Source: Ralstonia sp. RRA
GTDB lineage: Bacteria; Pseudomonadota; Gammaproteobacteria; Burkholderiales; Burkholderiaceae
DNA: 64,000 bases
Reading direction: 5' to 3'
Assembly (NCBI RefSeq): GCF_037023145.1
Contig: NZ_CP146092.1
Span: 434,001-498,000, forward strand
Part shown: in pieces, positions 1 through 8,094 of the stretch
How positions within the stretch are numbered: the first letter of the stretch is position 1
Layout of the letters: each line of letters begins with the position of its first letter
Notes under the pieces: generated by a model
The model's input: only the letters and a program-made list of their open reading frames with translations
Database searches by the model: none
Told to the model about the DNA's origin: nothing
Position numbers and translations under genes: made by a program

Positions 1-1591
1 GGCGGGCTGCAGCCTGACAGAAGCGCTCGGCAAGCGGCCGTCGGAGCTGCCTGGAGGCGCCAACGCGCGCGTTTACGAAAAACTCATCAGCGACGTCATT
101 GCAAGCGGAACCAGTGCGCAACTCGAACTGAAATGGGTCGGCAAGGATGGGCGGGAACAATGCTCGCACATCCGCCTCACGCCGGAGACCGACCGCGCAG
201 GCCATGTGCATTCCGTGTTGGCGATCGGTCGTGATCTCTCCGACCGGATGGCGTTTGAGGCCACCATCTGGAAGCAGGCCAACTTCGATGCGCTGACCGG
301 CCTGCCGAATCGTCAGATGTTCCATGAACGACTCGCTCAGGAAGCCAGGCAGCCAGGCCACGTCGGGCAGCGCATGGCGTTGATGCTGATCGATCTCGAC
401 CGTTTCAAGGAGGTCAACGACTCGCTCGGGCACGACCGGGGAGATACGTTGCTGATCGAGGCCGGCAAGCGCATCGGTTCGTGCGTGCGCCAATCGGATA
501 CGGTCGCCCGTCTTGGCGGCGATGAGTTCACCGTCATCCTGCCCAATCTGGATGACACGGAGAGCGTTGAACGGATCGCCAGGACCATCATCGGCAAGTT
601 GGCCGAGCCATTCACGCTGGGCACGGAAGAAGCCTTCATTTCTGCCAGCGTTGGCGTGACGTTTTACCCCGACGACGCCCACGATCTTGATGTGCTGTTC
701 AAGAACGCCGATCAAGCCATGTATGCGGCCAAGAACGCCGGGCGCAATCGCTTCAGTTACTTCAAGCCCGATATGCAGGTGGAGGCCGAAAAGCGCCTGC
801 GGCTTACCAGCGATTTGCGCGCCGCGCTGCCCAGTGACCAGTTTCAGGTCTACTACCAGCCCATCGTCGACCTCGCCACCGGCGAGGTTTGCAAAGCCGA
901 GGCGCTGATCCGCTGGCTACACCCCGAGCGCGGCACGATCAGCCCGCACGATTTCGTTTCCGTGGCGGAAGACACGGGCCTCATCGTTCCCATTGGCGAC
1001 TGGGTGTTCAAGCAAGCAGTGCAACAGGTGCGGCAATGGCGCGATCAATTCCATCCGTCGTTCCAGATCAGCGTCAACATGTCGCCGGTGCAGATGCGCC
1101 AGGATGCCCAACTGTGCGCGCGATGGTCTGACTTCCTCGCGCGCGAAGGCTTGCCGGCGCAGAGCGTGATGGTGGAAATCACGGAAGGGCTGCTATTGCA
1201 GGCCGAATCGCGGACGGACGAGACACTGCTGACCTTGCGCAGCGCGGGCATCGGGATCTCGATCGACGACTTCGGGACCGGCTATTCATCGCTCGCTTAT
1301 CTCAAGCGCTTCGATATTGACTACCTGAAGATCGATCGTTCATTCGTCCACAACCTGAGCTTTGACGAAGACAACCAGGCGCTGTGCGAGGCAATGGTCG
1401 TCCTCGCGCACAAACTGGGGCTCAAAGTCATTGCCGAAGGTGTGGAGACCGCCGAGCAACGAGATTTTCTCAAGGCCGTCGATTGTGATTTTGCGCAGGG
1501 CTTTTTCTATTCAACACCGGTTCTGCCGCACGCGTTCGAACAGCGGGTGTGGCCACAGTCCGCAAAGCGCGCTGCTGAAACTGAGGCATGA
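1..1591 (+). CDS. PAS-GGDEF-EAL cyclic-di-GMP signalling protein (5' end outside window)
   Basis: The open frame is already running at the left edge, so the N-terminus is missing. The first ~75 residues look like the end of a PAS domain (ELKWVGKDGREQ...VLAIGRDLSDR). A GGDEF domain follows with an intact RLGGDEF signature near base 510, then an EAL domain with KAEALIRW and DDFGTGYSSLAYL. Both catalytic signatures are complete, so it may both make and break cyclic-di-GMP; in this family one activity often dominates and the PAS domain senses a signal. No membrane segment is visible in this part. A clear terminator follows the stop codon. Internal ATG codons such as the one at 206 are not the true start, because in-frame coding continues upstream of it. 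Confidence 0.95.
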   Translation, partial: AGCSLTEALGKRPSELPGGANARVYEKLISDVIASGTSAQLELKWVGKDGREQCSHIRLTPETDRAGHVHSVLAIGRDLSDRMAFEATIWKQANFDALTGLPNRQMFHERLAQEARQPGHVGQRMALMLIDLDRFKEVNDSLGHDRGDTLLIEAGKRIGSCVRQSDTVARLGGDEFTVILPNLDDTESVERIARTIIGKLAEPFTLGTEEAFISASVGVTFYPDDAHDLDVLFKNADQAMYAAKNAGRNRFSYFKPDMQVEAEKRLRLTSDLRAALPSDQFQVYYQPIVDLATGEVCKAEALIRWLHPERGTISPHDFVSVAEDTGLIVPIGDWVFKQAVQQVRQWRDQFHPSFQISVNMSPVQMRQDAQLCARWSDFLAREGLPAQSVMVEITEGLLLQAESRTDETLLTLRSAGIGISIDDFGTGYSSLAYLKRFDIDYLKIDRSFVHNLSFDEDNQALCEAMVVLAHKLGLKVIAEGVETAEQRDFLKAVDCDFAQGFFYSTPVLPHAFEQRVWPQSAKRAAETEA

Positions 1592-1601
1592 AAGACTGAG
1601 A

Positions 1602-1626
1602 CGCCCTGACCCGCTCAGGGCGTTTT
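1602..1626 (+). terminator. Rho-independent terminator
   Basis: An 8-bp perfect stem CGCCCTGA/TCAGGGCG with a 5-base loop is followed by TTTT, 10 bases after the stop codon of the GGDEF-EAL gene. It closes that transcription unit before the oppositely oriented small genes. Confidence 0.85.
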
Positions 1627-1641
1627 CATTTGCGGTTGCGG

Positions 1642-1977
1642 CTATCGACGCTCAATTGCTTCCAGTGCGTCCCATGTCTCTGGGTTCAACTGGCACCCCT
1701 CCAGCGCGAGCAGCACATACGCGCCAATGGCATCGAGAAAGCCCGCGCGATATTCCAACGGGCGTGCGCCCAGCACGTAGTCCAGTGTTTCACGCAAGAG
1801 CGCGGGCTGGACCCTGCGATGCCGGTGCAACGAGCGCTGCGTAATCCGCAGAAACCGCTGCGCGCGCAGCGCGCCAGATTGGTACAGTGTGGGGACAGAT
1901 GGGGGCGCGATGCGCGTTCCGCAGTCTCTATGTATGCCTTGCTGCGAATGCCTTGATGTAATCGTCGACGGTGGCAA
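1642..1977 (-). CDS. Hypothetical protein, uncertain start
   Basis: The C-terminal ~75 residues (RITQRSLHRHRRVQPALLRE... to ...WDALEAIERR) have protein-like composition with two probable helices. The only in-frame start seen is a TTG at 1977 that overlaps the upstream gene by 50 bp, and no good ribosome site is visible. It could be a real small gene with an unusual start, or the tail of a decayed gene. I do not recognise a family. Confidence 0.35.
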   Translation of the reverse strand: MPPSTITSRHSQQGIHRDCGTRIAPPSVPTLYQSGALRAQRFLRITQRSLHRHRRVQPALLRETLDYVLGARPLEYRAGFLDAIGAYVLLALEGCQLNPETWDALEAIERR

Positions 1978-2332
1978 AGGAAGCGATATCGATCTTCACA
2001 CCACGCTGCGTTGCGTGTCTGGCTGCCAGATCGCCGAGAGCATCCAGTTCTTCGCTCGTAATGAACCAGACGCCGATATCGGTCCAGAACCGATCGCTTG
2101 GCCTCAACTTGTTCGCGGGCACTTGCAACGTGCCGGCGATCTCATTCCAGAGCGTGCAGACCTCCGCTTCGTCAAGATCGTTTGTGGCGTAGAACTGCCT
2201 ATAGATCTGGACATCGCTGAGCGCTTCGCGATCGGCAAGGGCAGCACGACTCCCATTGCGACGACTCCGATCGAGCAATGCCAACGCTCCACTGAGTGCA
2301 ATTGCGAGTGCCGCTAGAGGAAGAAAATTCAT
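1928..2332 (-). CDS. Hypothetical membrane-anchored protein with acyl-carrier-like domain
   Basis: The ATG at 2332 gives 134 residues. Residues ~1-20 (MNFLPLAALAIALSGALALL) form one hydrophobic segment, so the rest is probably tethered to the inner membrane. The remaining ~100 residues (EVCTLWNEIAGTLQVPANKLRPSDRF...ELDALGDLAARHA) have the helix spacing of DUF1493/acyl-carrier-like small proteins, but I see no D-S-x phosphopantetheine motif, so carrier function is doubtful. It lies in a row of unknown minus-strand genes, 22 bp after the DUF6714-like gene. Function unknown. Confidence 0.6.
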   Translation of the reverse strand: MNFLPLAALAIALSGALALLDRSRRNGSRAALADREALSDVQIYRQFYATNDLDEAEVCTLWNEIAGTLQVPANKLRPSDRFWTDIGVWFITSEELDALGDLAARHATQRGVKIDIASFATVDDYIKAFAARHT

Positions 2333-2354
2333 GGCGTAGCGACAATGCACGAAG

Positions 2355-2876
2355 TCATGAGGGCAACCCCGCTCGCCCGAGCCAGTAGTTGGCCAGCGCC
2401 TGCTGAATTGAGGGCGTATCGAAGCCGTCCGGCCCCTCAGCTTCGAGCTTGAACTTCAGGTACTCAACAATTGCACCTGCTTGCGCTTTCGAAAATACGG
2501 AATGCCGATACACAGCACTATCCCAAGCTGTCCGATCCCCGTACCTACGAGGATTGATCCTTTCCGCTGCACCCTGATCCGCAAGACCGTGGACCAAGTG
2601 GAACACAACATCGTTGTAGTGAATCTCCCCTCTGATGTCGTACAGCATGAAAGCCTGTAGGTAGTACCTGAAAGCCTCGTCAGAAAGAAAGGACAAGACT
2701 GCGTCCTGATCCATTTTGAATACGTGCAGGTCTCTCCAATTTTTTACCCCACGAAATATTGCTTCGATATCAGCGGGCTCGGAGCCTTCACGACTGCACA
2801 CCAGCGCCCAGTCCGGAGGCACCTCGACGTCAGAGAATGCGCTGAGGATTGCGTCTTCCAGTTTGGCTTCTTCCAT
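2355..2876 (-). CDS. DUF6714-like hypothetical protein
   Basis: 173 residues from an ATG at 2876. The central FLSDEAFRYYLQAFMLYDI stretch is what I associate with the DUF6714 family, whose members are often found as orphans beside secreted-toxin loci; that assignment is from memory. No signal peptide or membrane segment is seen, so a cytoplasmic protein is expected. The DNA here is visibly richer in A and T than the flanking GC-rich genes, a sign of recent acquisition. It may be an immunity protein, but no toxin gene is present in the window. Confidence 0.6.
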   Translation of the reverse strand: MEEAKLEDAILSAFSDVEVPPDWALVCSREGSEPADIEAIFRGVKNWRDLHVFKMDQDAVLSFLSDEAFRYYLQAFMLYDIRGEIHYNDVVFHLVHGLADQGAAERINPRRYGDRTAWDSAVYRHSVFSKAQAGAIVEYLKFKLEAEGPDGFDTPSIQQALANYWLGRAGLPS

Positions 2877-2975
2877 GTTTCTGCGCCTACGGTGACAGGC
2901 ACCGGCCCCGAAAACCTATTTGACAGGAAATTCATAGCACCGTAGCACAGAACGCGCGGAGCGCAGGCTCCAGCC

Positions 2976-3275
2976 TTACAAGCCGGAATCAGGCGACATC
3001 AAATCGCCACCAAAATAGCTGTCAAAGATCTGTCCCTCCAAAGTGAAACTCACCATCCAGGAATACTCCCCATTCCTCTTCGGGACGATACCGTCCACCA
3101 GGGCTGCAATTCTCTTTCTGTCCAGAGGCGACACATCACTCACCCCATCTGTCACTACAGAAAGAAGAACAAATTGGAAGTCGTCCTGTATTTCATAGGA
3201 GATGACCTCTTTTCCGAAAGGAGAGAGTTTTGCAATTTCCGAAACGCAATTCTCTGCGATCGCGTCATCAATCAT
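2976..3275 (-). CDS. Hypothetical protein
   Basis: The ATG at 3275 has AAGGGA six bases upstream and gives 99 residues (MIDDAIAENCVSEIAKLS...GGDLMSPDSGL). It is a soluble alpha/beta-looking protein (FQFVLLSVVTDG, YSWMVSFTLEG) with no recognisable domain. It starts 20 bp after the stop of the next upstream small gene, so the two are probably co-transcribed. A longer reading from 3335 would overlap that gene. AT-richer than the genomic background. Confidence 0.6.
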   Translation of the reverse strand: MIDDAIAENCVSEIAKLSPFGKEVISYEIQDDFQFVLLSVVTDGVSDVSPLDRKRIAALVDGIVPKRNGEYSWMVSFTLEGQIFDSYFGGDLMSPDSGL

Positions 3276-3294
3276 CAGCAGTCCCTTGTCCAAC

Positions 3295-3498
3295 CTACTC
3301 CATTGGGTGGTACTTGCCGTAGCCCAAGTAGTCATAGAAAACCTGGTTGACCTCCTCCCAACTGTCGGCCTCGAACGTTTTCATCAAGACCGAATCCTCT
3401 TCGAAGATATGCGCTTGCTTCTCCTTGGCCCCTTTCTCAACCAAGATCGGATCTCGTCGGTAAGACGGGGGTGAGGCCCATATTTCAAAAGTCGTCAT
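3295..3498 (-). CDS. Small hypothetical protein
   Basis: 67 residues from the ATG at 3498, which has AAGGA five bases upstream; an alternative ATG lies at 3513. The sequence is acidic and aromatic-rich towards the end (FEADSWEEVNQVFYDYLGYGKYHP) and would be soluble. It is first of the little minus-strand group that runs to about 1.6 kb. Family unknown; immunity-type proteins often look like this, but that is only a guess. Confidence 0.55.
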   Translation of the reverse strand: MTTFEIWASPPSYRRDPILVEKGAKEKQAHIFEEDSVLMKTFEADSWEEVNQVFYDYLGYGKYHPME

Positions 3499-3582
3499 AG
3501 CAGTCCTTGTCATGGTACGAATGCAAGTCCCTTCTTTACCTCAATATCCACGCGCTCACTCCCGTTATTGTCTTCCACTTCG

Positions 3583-3777
3583 TCATTTCGGAAGCTTCGA
3601 CTCAACGGGCCCACGGGCTGCTCTCAGCATAAACGTGCGCGCCTTCTCGATGGCCGGAGCACGTTTCTTTTTCTGAGCCTTGGTCATGCGTGAAGCAAGC
3701 GATTCCAGTTTGGCCAGCCCTTGCGCCAGGGTCAGCGGGTCCGCTTGATTCCAACTCTCCAGCGTTGACAACACCAA
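3583..3777 (-). pseudogene. Possible gene remnant (AQKKKRAP-containing ORF)
   Basis: An open frame encoding about 70 residues (SWNQADPLTLAQGLAKLESL...APAIEKARTFMLRAARGP) has a helical, basic, protein-like composition but no ATG. The frame begins right after a TAG near 3796 and only TTG/GTG codons are available. I take it as the surviving C-terminal part of a DNA- or RNA-binding-like protein, or a small gene with a TTG start. 3499-3582 holds nothing I can identify. Confidence 0.3.
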
Positions 3778-3800
3778 CCCAATCCACCAAGCTCCCTACC

Positions 3801-3911
3801 ATGCCTCGCCACACCACCCGCCTCGCGTCGATTATTCGCACCATTCCTGGAATGGTGGGTTAGCGCGCGTCAGCCGGTAGCAAACGAACCCGCCTCCGAG
3901 GCGGGTTTTTT
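3801..3911 (+). promoter_or_regulatory. Candidate leader ORF with tandem hairpins (attenuator-like)
   Basis: A 20-codon ORF runs 3801-3863 (MPRHTTRLASIIRTIPGMVG). Its end lies in a perfect 8-bp hairpin, CACCATTC/GAATGGTG at 3839-3857. The terminator listed next follows. The layout, small ORF then two successive hairpins then a gene, resembles an attenuation leader for the P-loop gene at 3951. No strong ribosome site precedes the small ORF, and no run of one codon marks a regulatory amino acid, so this is tentative. Confidence 0.35.
3889..3911 (+). terminator. Rho-independent terminator
   Basis: A 7-bp GC stem, CCCGCCT/AGGCGGG with a CCG loop, is followed by six T residues. It lies 40 bp upstream of the P-loop gene and downstream of the possible leader ORF, so it either ends an unseen upstream transcript or acts as an attenuator. 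Confidence 0.85.
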
Positions 3912-3950
3912 GTGCCCGCCTCCTGAACCCTCCCCTCTCAGGAGCTTGTC

Positions 3951-4466
3951 ATGACGCTGCAATCGCAAACGCCCACCGCCGCACCCACCCAGGCCACGCT
4001 GCATCTGGTGTGCGGCAAGATCGGCGCCGGAAAATCAACGTTGACGCAACGGCTGGCGGATGCGCCGGCAACCGTGTTGCTGAGTGAGGACACCTGGCTC
4101 GCACATCTGTATCCAGACGAGATCACGAACGTGGCCGACTACGCACGCAGCGCGCGCCGCTTGCGTGGTGCGTTGACTGACCACCTTTGTGCGCTGCTTG
4201 GCGCAGGCCTCTCCGTTGTGCTGGATTTCCCCGCCAACACACCCACCAGCCGCGCGTGGATGCGCGAAGTCTTCGAGCGCGCCGGTGTCGCGCACCAGCT
4301 GCATTACCTGGACGTGCCCGATGCGGTCTGCAAGCAGCGTCTGCACGATCGCAATGCCGCCGGTGCCCACCCGTTCGCACCGACCGACGCGGAGTTCGAA
4401 GAGATCACGCGCTACTTCGTAGCGCCCACGGCCGAAGAAGGCTTTCACGTGGTGCGGCACACGTGA
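3951..4466 (+). CDS. AAA/P-loop kinase-like ATP-binding protein
   Basis: 171 residues; the start at 3951 has CAGGAG upstream. The Walker A loop GKIGAGKST is at residues ~25-33. The layout (short P-loop protein, VVLDFPANTPTSRAW strand, LHDRNAAGAHPF basic lid region) fits the AAA_33/zeta-toxin-like small kinase group. Substrate is unknown: members include nucleoside or antibiotic kinases and zeta toxins. No antitoxin partner is adjacent. It converges with the LysR gene (10 bp between stops). Confidence 0.8.
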   Translation: MTLQSQTPTAAPTQATLHLVCGKIGAGKSTLTQRLADAPATVLLSEDTWLAHLYPDEITNVADYARSARRLRGALTDHLCALLGAGLSVVLDFPANTPTSRAWMREVFERAGVAHQLHYLDVPDAVCKQRLHDRNAAGAHPFAPTDAEFEEITRYFVAPTAEEGFHVVRHT

Positions 4467-4475
4467 TCATTTGAA

Positions 4476-5381
4476 TCATCTGGTGCCCAACAACCGACAC
4501 TCCGCCGACAACGCCAGCAGATTCGGATCCCGCTCCCGATTGCGCTGCATCACCAGCACGATGTGCTGACTGATCGCATACCGCGCCGCCAGCGGAATCA
4601 ACTGCACCTTGGGGCTGAAATCCGCCACGCGGCGCGGCAGCAGCGCATAACCGATGCCACCGCTCACCAGGTTCATGAGCGAGAAGATGTCGCCCACGCG
4701 CAGCGCAATCTGCGGGGCAAAGCCAGCCTTGTCGAAGGCGGCCATGAAATCGTGGTACGTGGCGAAATCATCGCCGAGCGCGACAAACTTCTCGCTGCGT
4801 ACCGCCTGTAAGTCGATCTCCGCCGACGCGGCGTACGGGGAGTTGAGCGGCGCGGCAAACAGGATCTCGTCGTCGAACATCGGCACGGTCAGCAGATCGG
4901 GATTGCGCAGCGGCTCGCCCAGCGCGATCACGATGGCGTCGAGCTGGCCGTCTTCCAGCTTGGCGAGCAGGCTGCGGTTTGAACCCAGCGTGAGTTCGAT
5001 GTCGAGTGCGGAGCGGCGTGTCTTCAGGCCTGCAAAGATGCGCGGCAGCGTGCCGACCGTCATCGAATACAGGCCGCCGATCTTCAGCGTCGTCGACGAG
5101 AAACCCGCCGCCTCGCGCGTGCGGCGCACACCGGCCTCGCATTCGGCGAGGATGCGTTCGACGTGCTCGGCGAAGACATAGGCGGTGGACAGCGGGATCA
5201 GCTTGCGCCCATCACGCTTGAACAGCGGGCAGCGCAATCCCTCTTCCAATGAATGCAGCGCGCGGTGCACGCTCACCGTGCTCTGCCCCAGCGCTTCGGA
5301 CACGCGCGCCATGTTGCCCAGCGTCATGAAGGACTGGAAGACCTCCAGCTTCTTCAGGGTGATGTCTTCGTCGATGGCCAT
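4476..5381 (-). CDS. mdcR: LysR-family regulator, MdcR-like (malonate utilisation)
   Basis: 301 residues from the ATG at 5381; the frame stays open upstream to 5717 but reads as low-complexity shadow. The N-terminal helix-turn-helix (ITLKKLEVFQSFMTLGNMARVSEALGQ...VHRALHSLEEGLRCPLF) matches what I recall of MdcR/malonate-utilisation regulators more than generic LysR proteins. A LysR substrate-binding domain follows from ~residue 90. The expected role is to sense malonate or its CoA/ACP derivative and activate mdc genes. A complete mdc cluster starts 32 kb away at 37.4 kb, with a candidate operator in front of it. Confidence is high for LysR, moderate for MdcR. Confidence 0.8.
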   Translation of the reverse strand: MAIDEDITLKKLEVFQSFMTLGNMARVSEALGQSTVSVHRALHSLEEGLRCPLFKRDGRKLIPLSTAYVFAEHVERILAECEAGVRRTREAAGFSSTTLKIGGLYSMTVGTLPRIFAGLKTRRSALDIELTLGSNRSLLAKLEDGQLDAIVIALGEPLRNPDLLTVPMFDDEILFAAPLNSPYAASAEIDLQAVRSEKFVALGDDFATYHDFMAAFDKAGFAPQIALRVGDIFSLMNLVSGGIGYALLPRRVADFSPKVQLIPLAARYAISQHIVLVMQRNRERDPNLLALSAECRLLGTR

Positions 5382-5677
5382 GTGGGTGCCTGGTAATTTC
5401 GAATCGTTACGGTGACAACGCACAGCAAGTTGTGGCGACGGCGCACACAACCGGAAAAACTGCGGTGCCGAAACGATCCTATCCCATTGATCCGTCTGAC
5501 TGGCACGCACGGCGACCTTCTTGCGCGCCGTGGCGACACGCGTAATGCAAATCAGATGTGGTACGTCGCCCCAGAACAGAAGTAGGAACCCACCCCATTT
5601 ATGGCCCGCCGATCGACCACCTAACATTCCAAACATGGATCGACAGCTAGGTCGCGCGTTGCGCCAGGGGAGGCATG

Positions 5678-7015
5678 ATGTTGCCCATTGCGAGTACACC
5701 TTTCCTCTTCTTTGCACTGCTGCTTCTCGCCGTGCCGAGCGGGCATGCCAACCCGCTTTTCGCGCGCCAGACAGGGCTGGAATGCGCGTCGTGCCACACC
5801 ATCTATCCCGAGCTCACGCCTTTCGGCCGCAAATTCAAGCTGACCGGATACACGATGGGCGAGCGCGAAAAGATACCGCTGGCGCTGATGACCGTCGCTT
5901 CAAGAAACGCGATCAGCAACGACACGGACAAGTCCAGCGGCCAGCCGCTCTATGCGAAGAACAAGGAGTTCGTGCTGGAAGCCATCAGCCTCTTCTCCGG
6001 CGGAAAGTTCACCGACAATGCGGGCGCCTTTGTGCAGTGGACGTACAACAACGTCACCACCACGGACAACATCAATTTCGTAGGACATGGCGCGCTCGAC
6101 AATACCGATGTGCGCCTGGTCAAAAAATTCGGCTCGGAAGAAAAACCGACCGTCATCGGGCTGACGCTACACAACAATCCCACCGTGCAGGACATCTACA
6201 ACACCGCGCCGGCGTGGAGTTTTCCCTATTGGTCCCCGAGCGTTGCTGCTCCGGGCCGCGGCACACCGACGTTTCTTGAAACGGGCGCGCGCGTTGCGGG
6301 CATTGGGGCCTACACCTACCTCTTGGATTCGCTATACCTGGAAGCAACGTCCTATCAGACGGCAAAGGGATGGCTGTCGCCCTTGCGCGCAGGAACCCCC
6401 GATCCGCAGCGGGTGACGCTGAACGGCATGAATCCCTATTGGCGCGTCGCATACACCATCGGTGACGAGCACCAGAGCCTGACCGTCGGGCATTTCGGCA
6501 CCATTGCCGACGTTGTCAGACCGGAAGCGGCAACGCCAGCCGACCAGTTTCGCGATCTGGGATTCGACGCGCAATTCCAGTACATCGGCCCGGATGACCG
6601 GCACATCATCAGCGCGCAGGCCACCTATATCGATGAGCGAGCGAAATGGCGCACCGGCTTTCCCGGCGGGAGCAACGACAACCCGACATCCAAGCTGCGC
6701 TCGGCCAGGGCAAAGGCGACCTACCTGTACAACCACACCTATGGGGTGACGGCTGGCGTCTTCAAGGTCACGGGCGATCCTGACTTTGCGCGGTTCGGCT
6801 CCACAACGGGCACGCCGGATACCACCGGTTACATCATCGAGCTCAACTACTGGCCCAAGTTCAAGGCACCGTTCGACCCGCAGATGAATGTCCGTTTCGG
6901 CATCCAGTACACCGGCTACACGAAGTTCATGGGCAGTTCCGAAAACTACGACGGCACGCTCAGACGCGCCCGGGACAACAACACGCTGTTCTTCTACGCC
7001 TGGTTCATGTTCTAG
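5678..7015 (+). CDS. Cyc2-like outer-membrane cytochrome-porin (candidate Fe(II) oxidase)
   Basis: 445 residues; the ATG at 5678 is better spaced from GGGGAGG than the one at 5675. A Sec signal peptide (to ...GHA) is followed at once by NPLFARQTGLECASCH, then TIYPELTPFGRKFK. This is the hallmark of Cyc2: FARQTG, one c-type haem site CxxCH, then a P-x-L-x-FG segment. The remaining ~380 residues alternate in short polar/aromatic strands and end in ...FFYAWFMF, typical of an outer-membrane beta-barrel with a C-terminal aromatic. Cyc2 proteins pass electrons from extracellular Fe(II) through the barrel to periplasmic carriers. The next gene encodes a HiPIP, a carrier class used by Fe(II) oxidisers. 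Function in this organism is inferred. Confidence 0.85.
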   Translation: MLPIASTPFLFFALLLLAVPSGHANPLFARQTGLECASCHTIYPELTPFGRKFKLTGYTMGEREKIPLALMTVASRNAISNDTDKSSGQPLYAKNKEFVLEAISLFSGGKFTDNAGAFVQWTYNNVTTTDNINFVGHGALDNTDVRLVKKFGSEEKPTVIGLTLHNNPTVQDIYNTAPAWSFPYWSPSVAAPGRGTPTFLETGARVAGIGAYTYLLDSLYLEATSYQTAKGWLSPLRAGTPDPQRVTLNGMNPYWRVAYTIGDEHQSLTVGHFGTIADVVRPEAATPADQFRDLGFDAQFQYIGPDDRHIISAQATYIDERAKWRTGFPGGSNDNPTSKLRSARAKATYLYNHTYGVTAGVFKVTGDPDFARFGSTTGTPDTTGYIIELNYWPKFKAPFDPQMNVRFGIQYTGYTKFMGSSENYDGTLRRARDNNTLFFYAWFMF

Positions 7016-7073
7016 ATCTAGAGCCTGTTGACCGATTGCGCGCGCCCATTGGCATGACCTGGGAGTCAAGACC

Positions 7074-7355
7074 ATGAACCCGAACAAGATCCTCTCGCGG
7101 CGGAAGATGCTCCGCCATGGTGCCGGCGCGCTGGGCGCCGTGATGCTGACCCGCATTGTGTTTCACAGCCAACGCGCCGAGGCCGATAACGGCAACAAGG
7201 CGATATTGCATTATCAGGACAGCCCCAAGGAAGGACACCGGTGCGCAGACTGCACCGCGTTCAAACCCGGGGCCGAGGCCGATACAGGCACGTGCAAAGT
7301 GGTGGGCGGTCCTGTCAGCCCGAACGGCTGGTGCATGGCATTCTCGCGGCGGTAG
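7074..7355 (+). CDS. High-potential iron-sulfur protein (HiPIP), Tat-exported
   Basis: 93 residues with GGGAG upstream of the ATG. The N-terminus SRRKMLRHGAGALGAVMLTRI is a twin-arginine signal, expected because the 4Fe-4S cluster is inserted before export. Four cysteines are spaced as in HiPIPs: CADC, then TCKV, then GWCMAF near the C-terminus. HiPIPs are periplasmic one-electron carriers; the Iro protein of Acidithiobacillus belongs to this family. Placed 58 bp after the Cyc2-like gene with no terminator between, it is the likely electron acceptor of that protein. Confidence 0.9.
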   Translation: MNPNKILSRRKMLRHGAGALGAVMLTRIVFHSQRAEADNGNKAILHYQDSPKEGHRCADCTAFKPGAEADTGTCKVVGGPVSPNGWCMAFSRR

Positions 7356-7441
7356 CGCGCGCACCATGCCGTATGCGTTGTGGGTTGGCGCGGCAGATCC
7401 GCGCGATAGAGTCACGACACCGGCGCAGCCGCCAGGCACCA

Positions 7442-8074
7442 CTACATTGCAGCCGCAAACCGGCGGTAGTGCGCCATCACCGCAGGCACGTAGGACTGCG
7501 TTTCCGCGAAGGCCGGAATGCGGTAGCCCGCGCGGATCACGGCGGCCTCGCCGGCGTTATAGGCAGCCAGCGCCAATTCGATATCACCGCTGAACAGGTC
7601 GAGAAGCAGGCGCAGATATCGTGCGCCCGCCAGCACGTTCGCGCGGGGGTCGAACAGATCGCCCGCGGAGAAGCGTCGCCCTGTTTCCGGCATCAGTTGC
7701 ATCAGGCCCCGTGCCCCTTTCTTTGAGACGGCGCGGGGGTTGAACTTCGATTCAACGGCAATGACGGCGCGCAGCAATTCGGGTTGCACGTTCCAGGTGC
7801 GTCCCGCTTCGGCAATGATGTCGCCGTACCGTGACATGTCGATCGCGGCGCCGCCCCCGCTGCGTACCTTGTCTGCAGGCTGTTGCACCGGGGCCGGACG
7901 CGCCTCGACGATGACGCGAAGACCGGTGCCACGCGCGCCGCTCGGCATGTTGGTCAGGACAACGGTACCGTCCGCTTGAACGGTGCCGAAGATCTGCGCA
8001 TGTGCGCAATGCATGAACGCGTCGCTTACGATCACGGCGGCGGCCAGGCTGACGCCAATCAGAGGCGCATGCAT
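7442..8074 (-). CDS. Lytic transglycosylase (SLT domain)
   Basis: The ATG at 8074, with GGAGAC upstream, gives 210 residues; the longer reading begins at a TTG. A signal peptide ends ...CAHA. An SLT domain follows at ~75-200 with the catalytic glutamate in AVIAVESKFNPRAVSKKGARGLMQLMPET and a typical AYNAGEAAV motif. It cleaves peptidoglycan. Dedicated transglycosylases often accompany secretion systems that must cross the wall, and this gene is the last of the long minus-strand cluster, so it may open the wall for the T2SS. It converges with the HiPIP gene. Confidence 0.88.
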   Translation of the reverse strand: MHAPLIGVSLAAAVIVSDAFMHCAHAQIFGTVQADGTVVLTNMPSGARGTGLRVIVEARPAPVQQPADKVRSGGGAAIDMSRYGDIIAEAGRTWNVQPELLRAVIAVESKFNPRAVSKKGARGLMQLMPETGRRFSAGDLFDPRANVLAGARYLRLLLDLFSGDIELALAAYNAGEAAVIRAGYRIPAFAETQSYVPAVMAHYRRFAAAM

Positions 8075-8094
8075 CTTGGGTCTCCGCCGCGCCG

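Noticed and set aside
5382..5717. N-terminal extension of the LysR regulator
   Set aside because: The added 112 residues have no LysR similarity; the family N-terminus begins right at the ATG at 5381.
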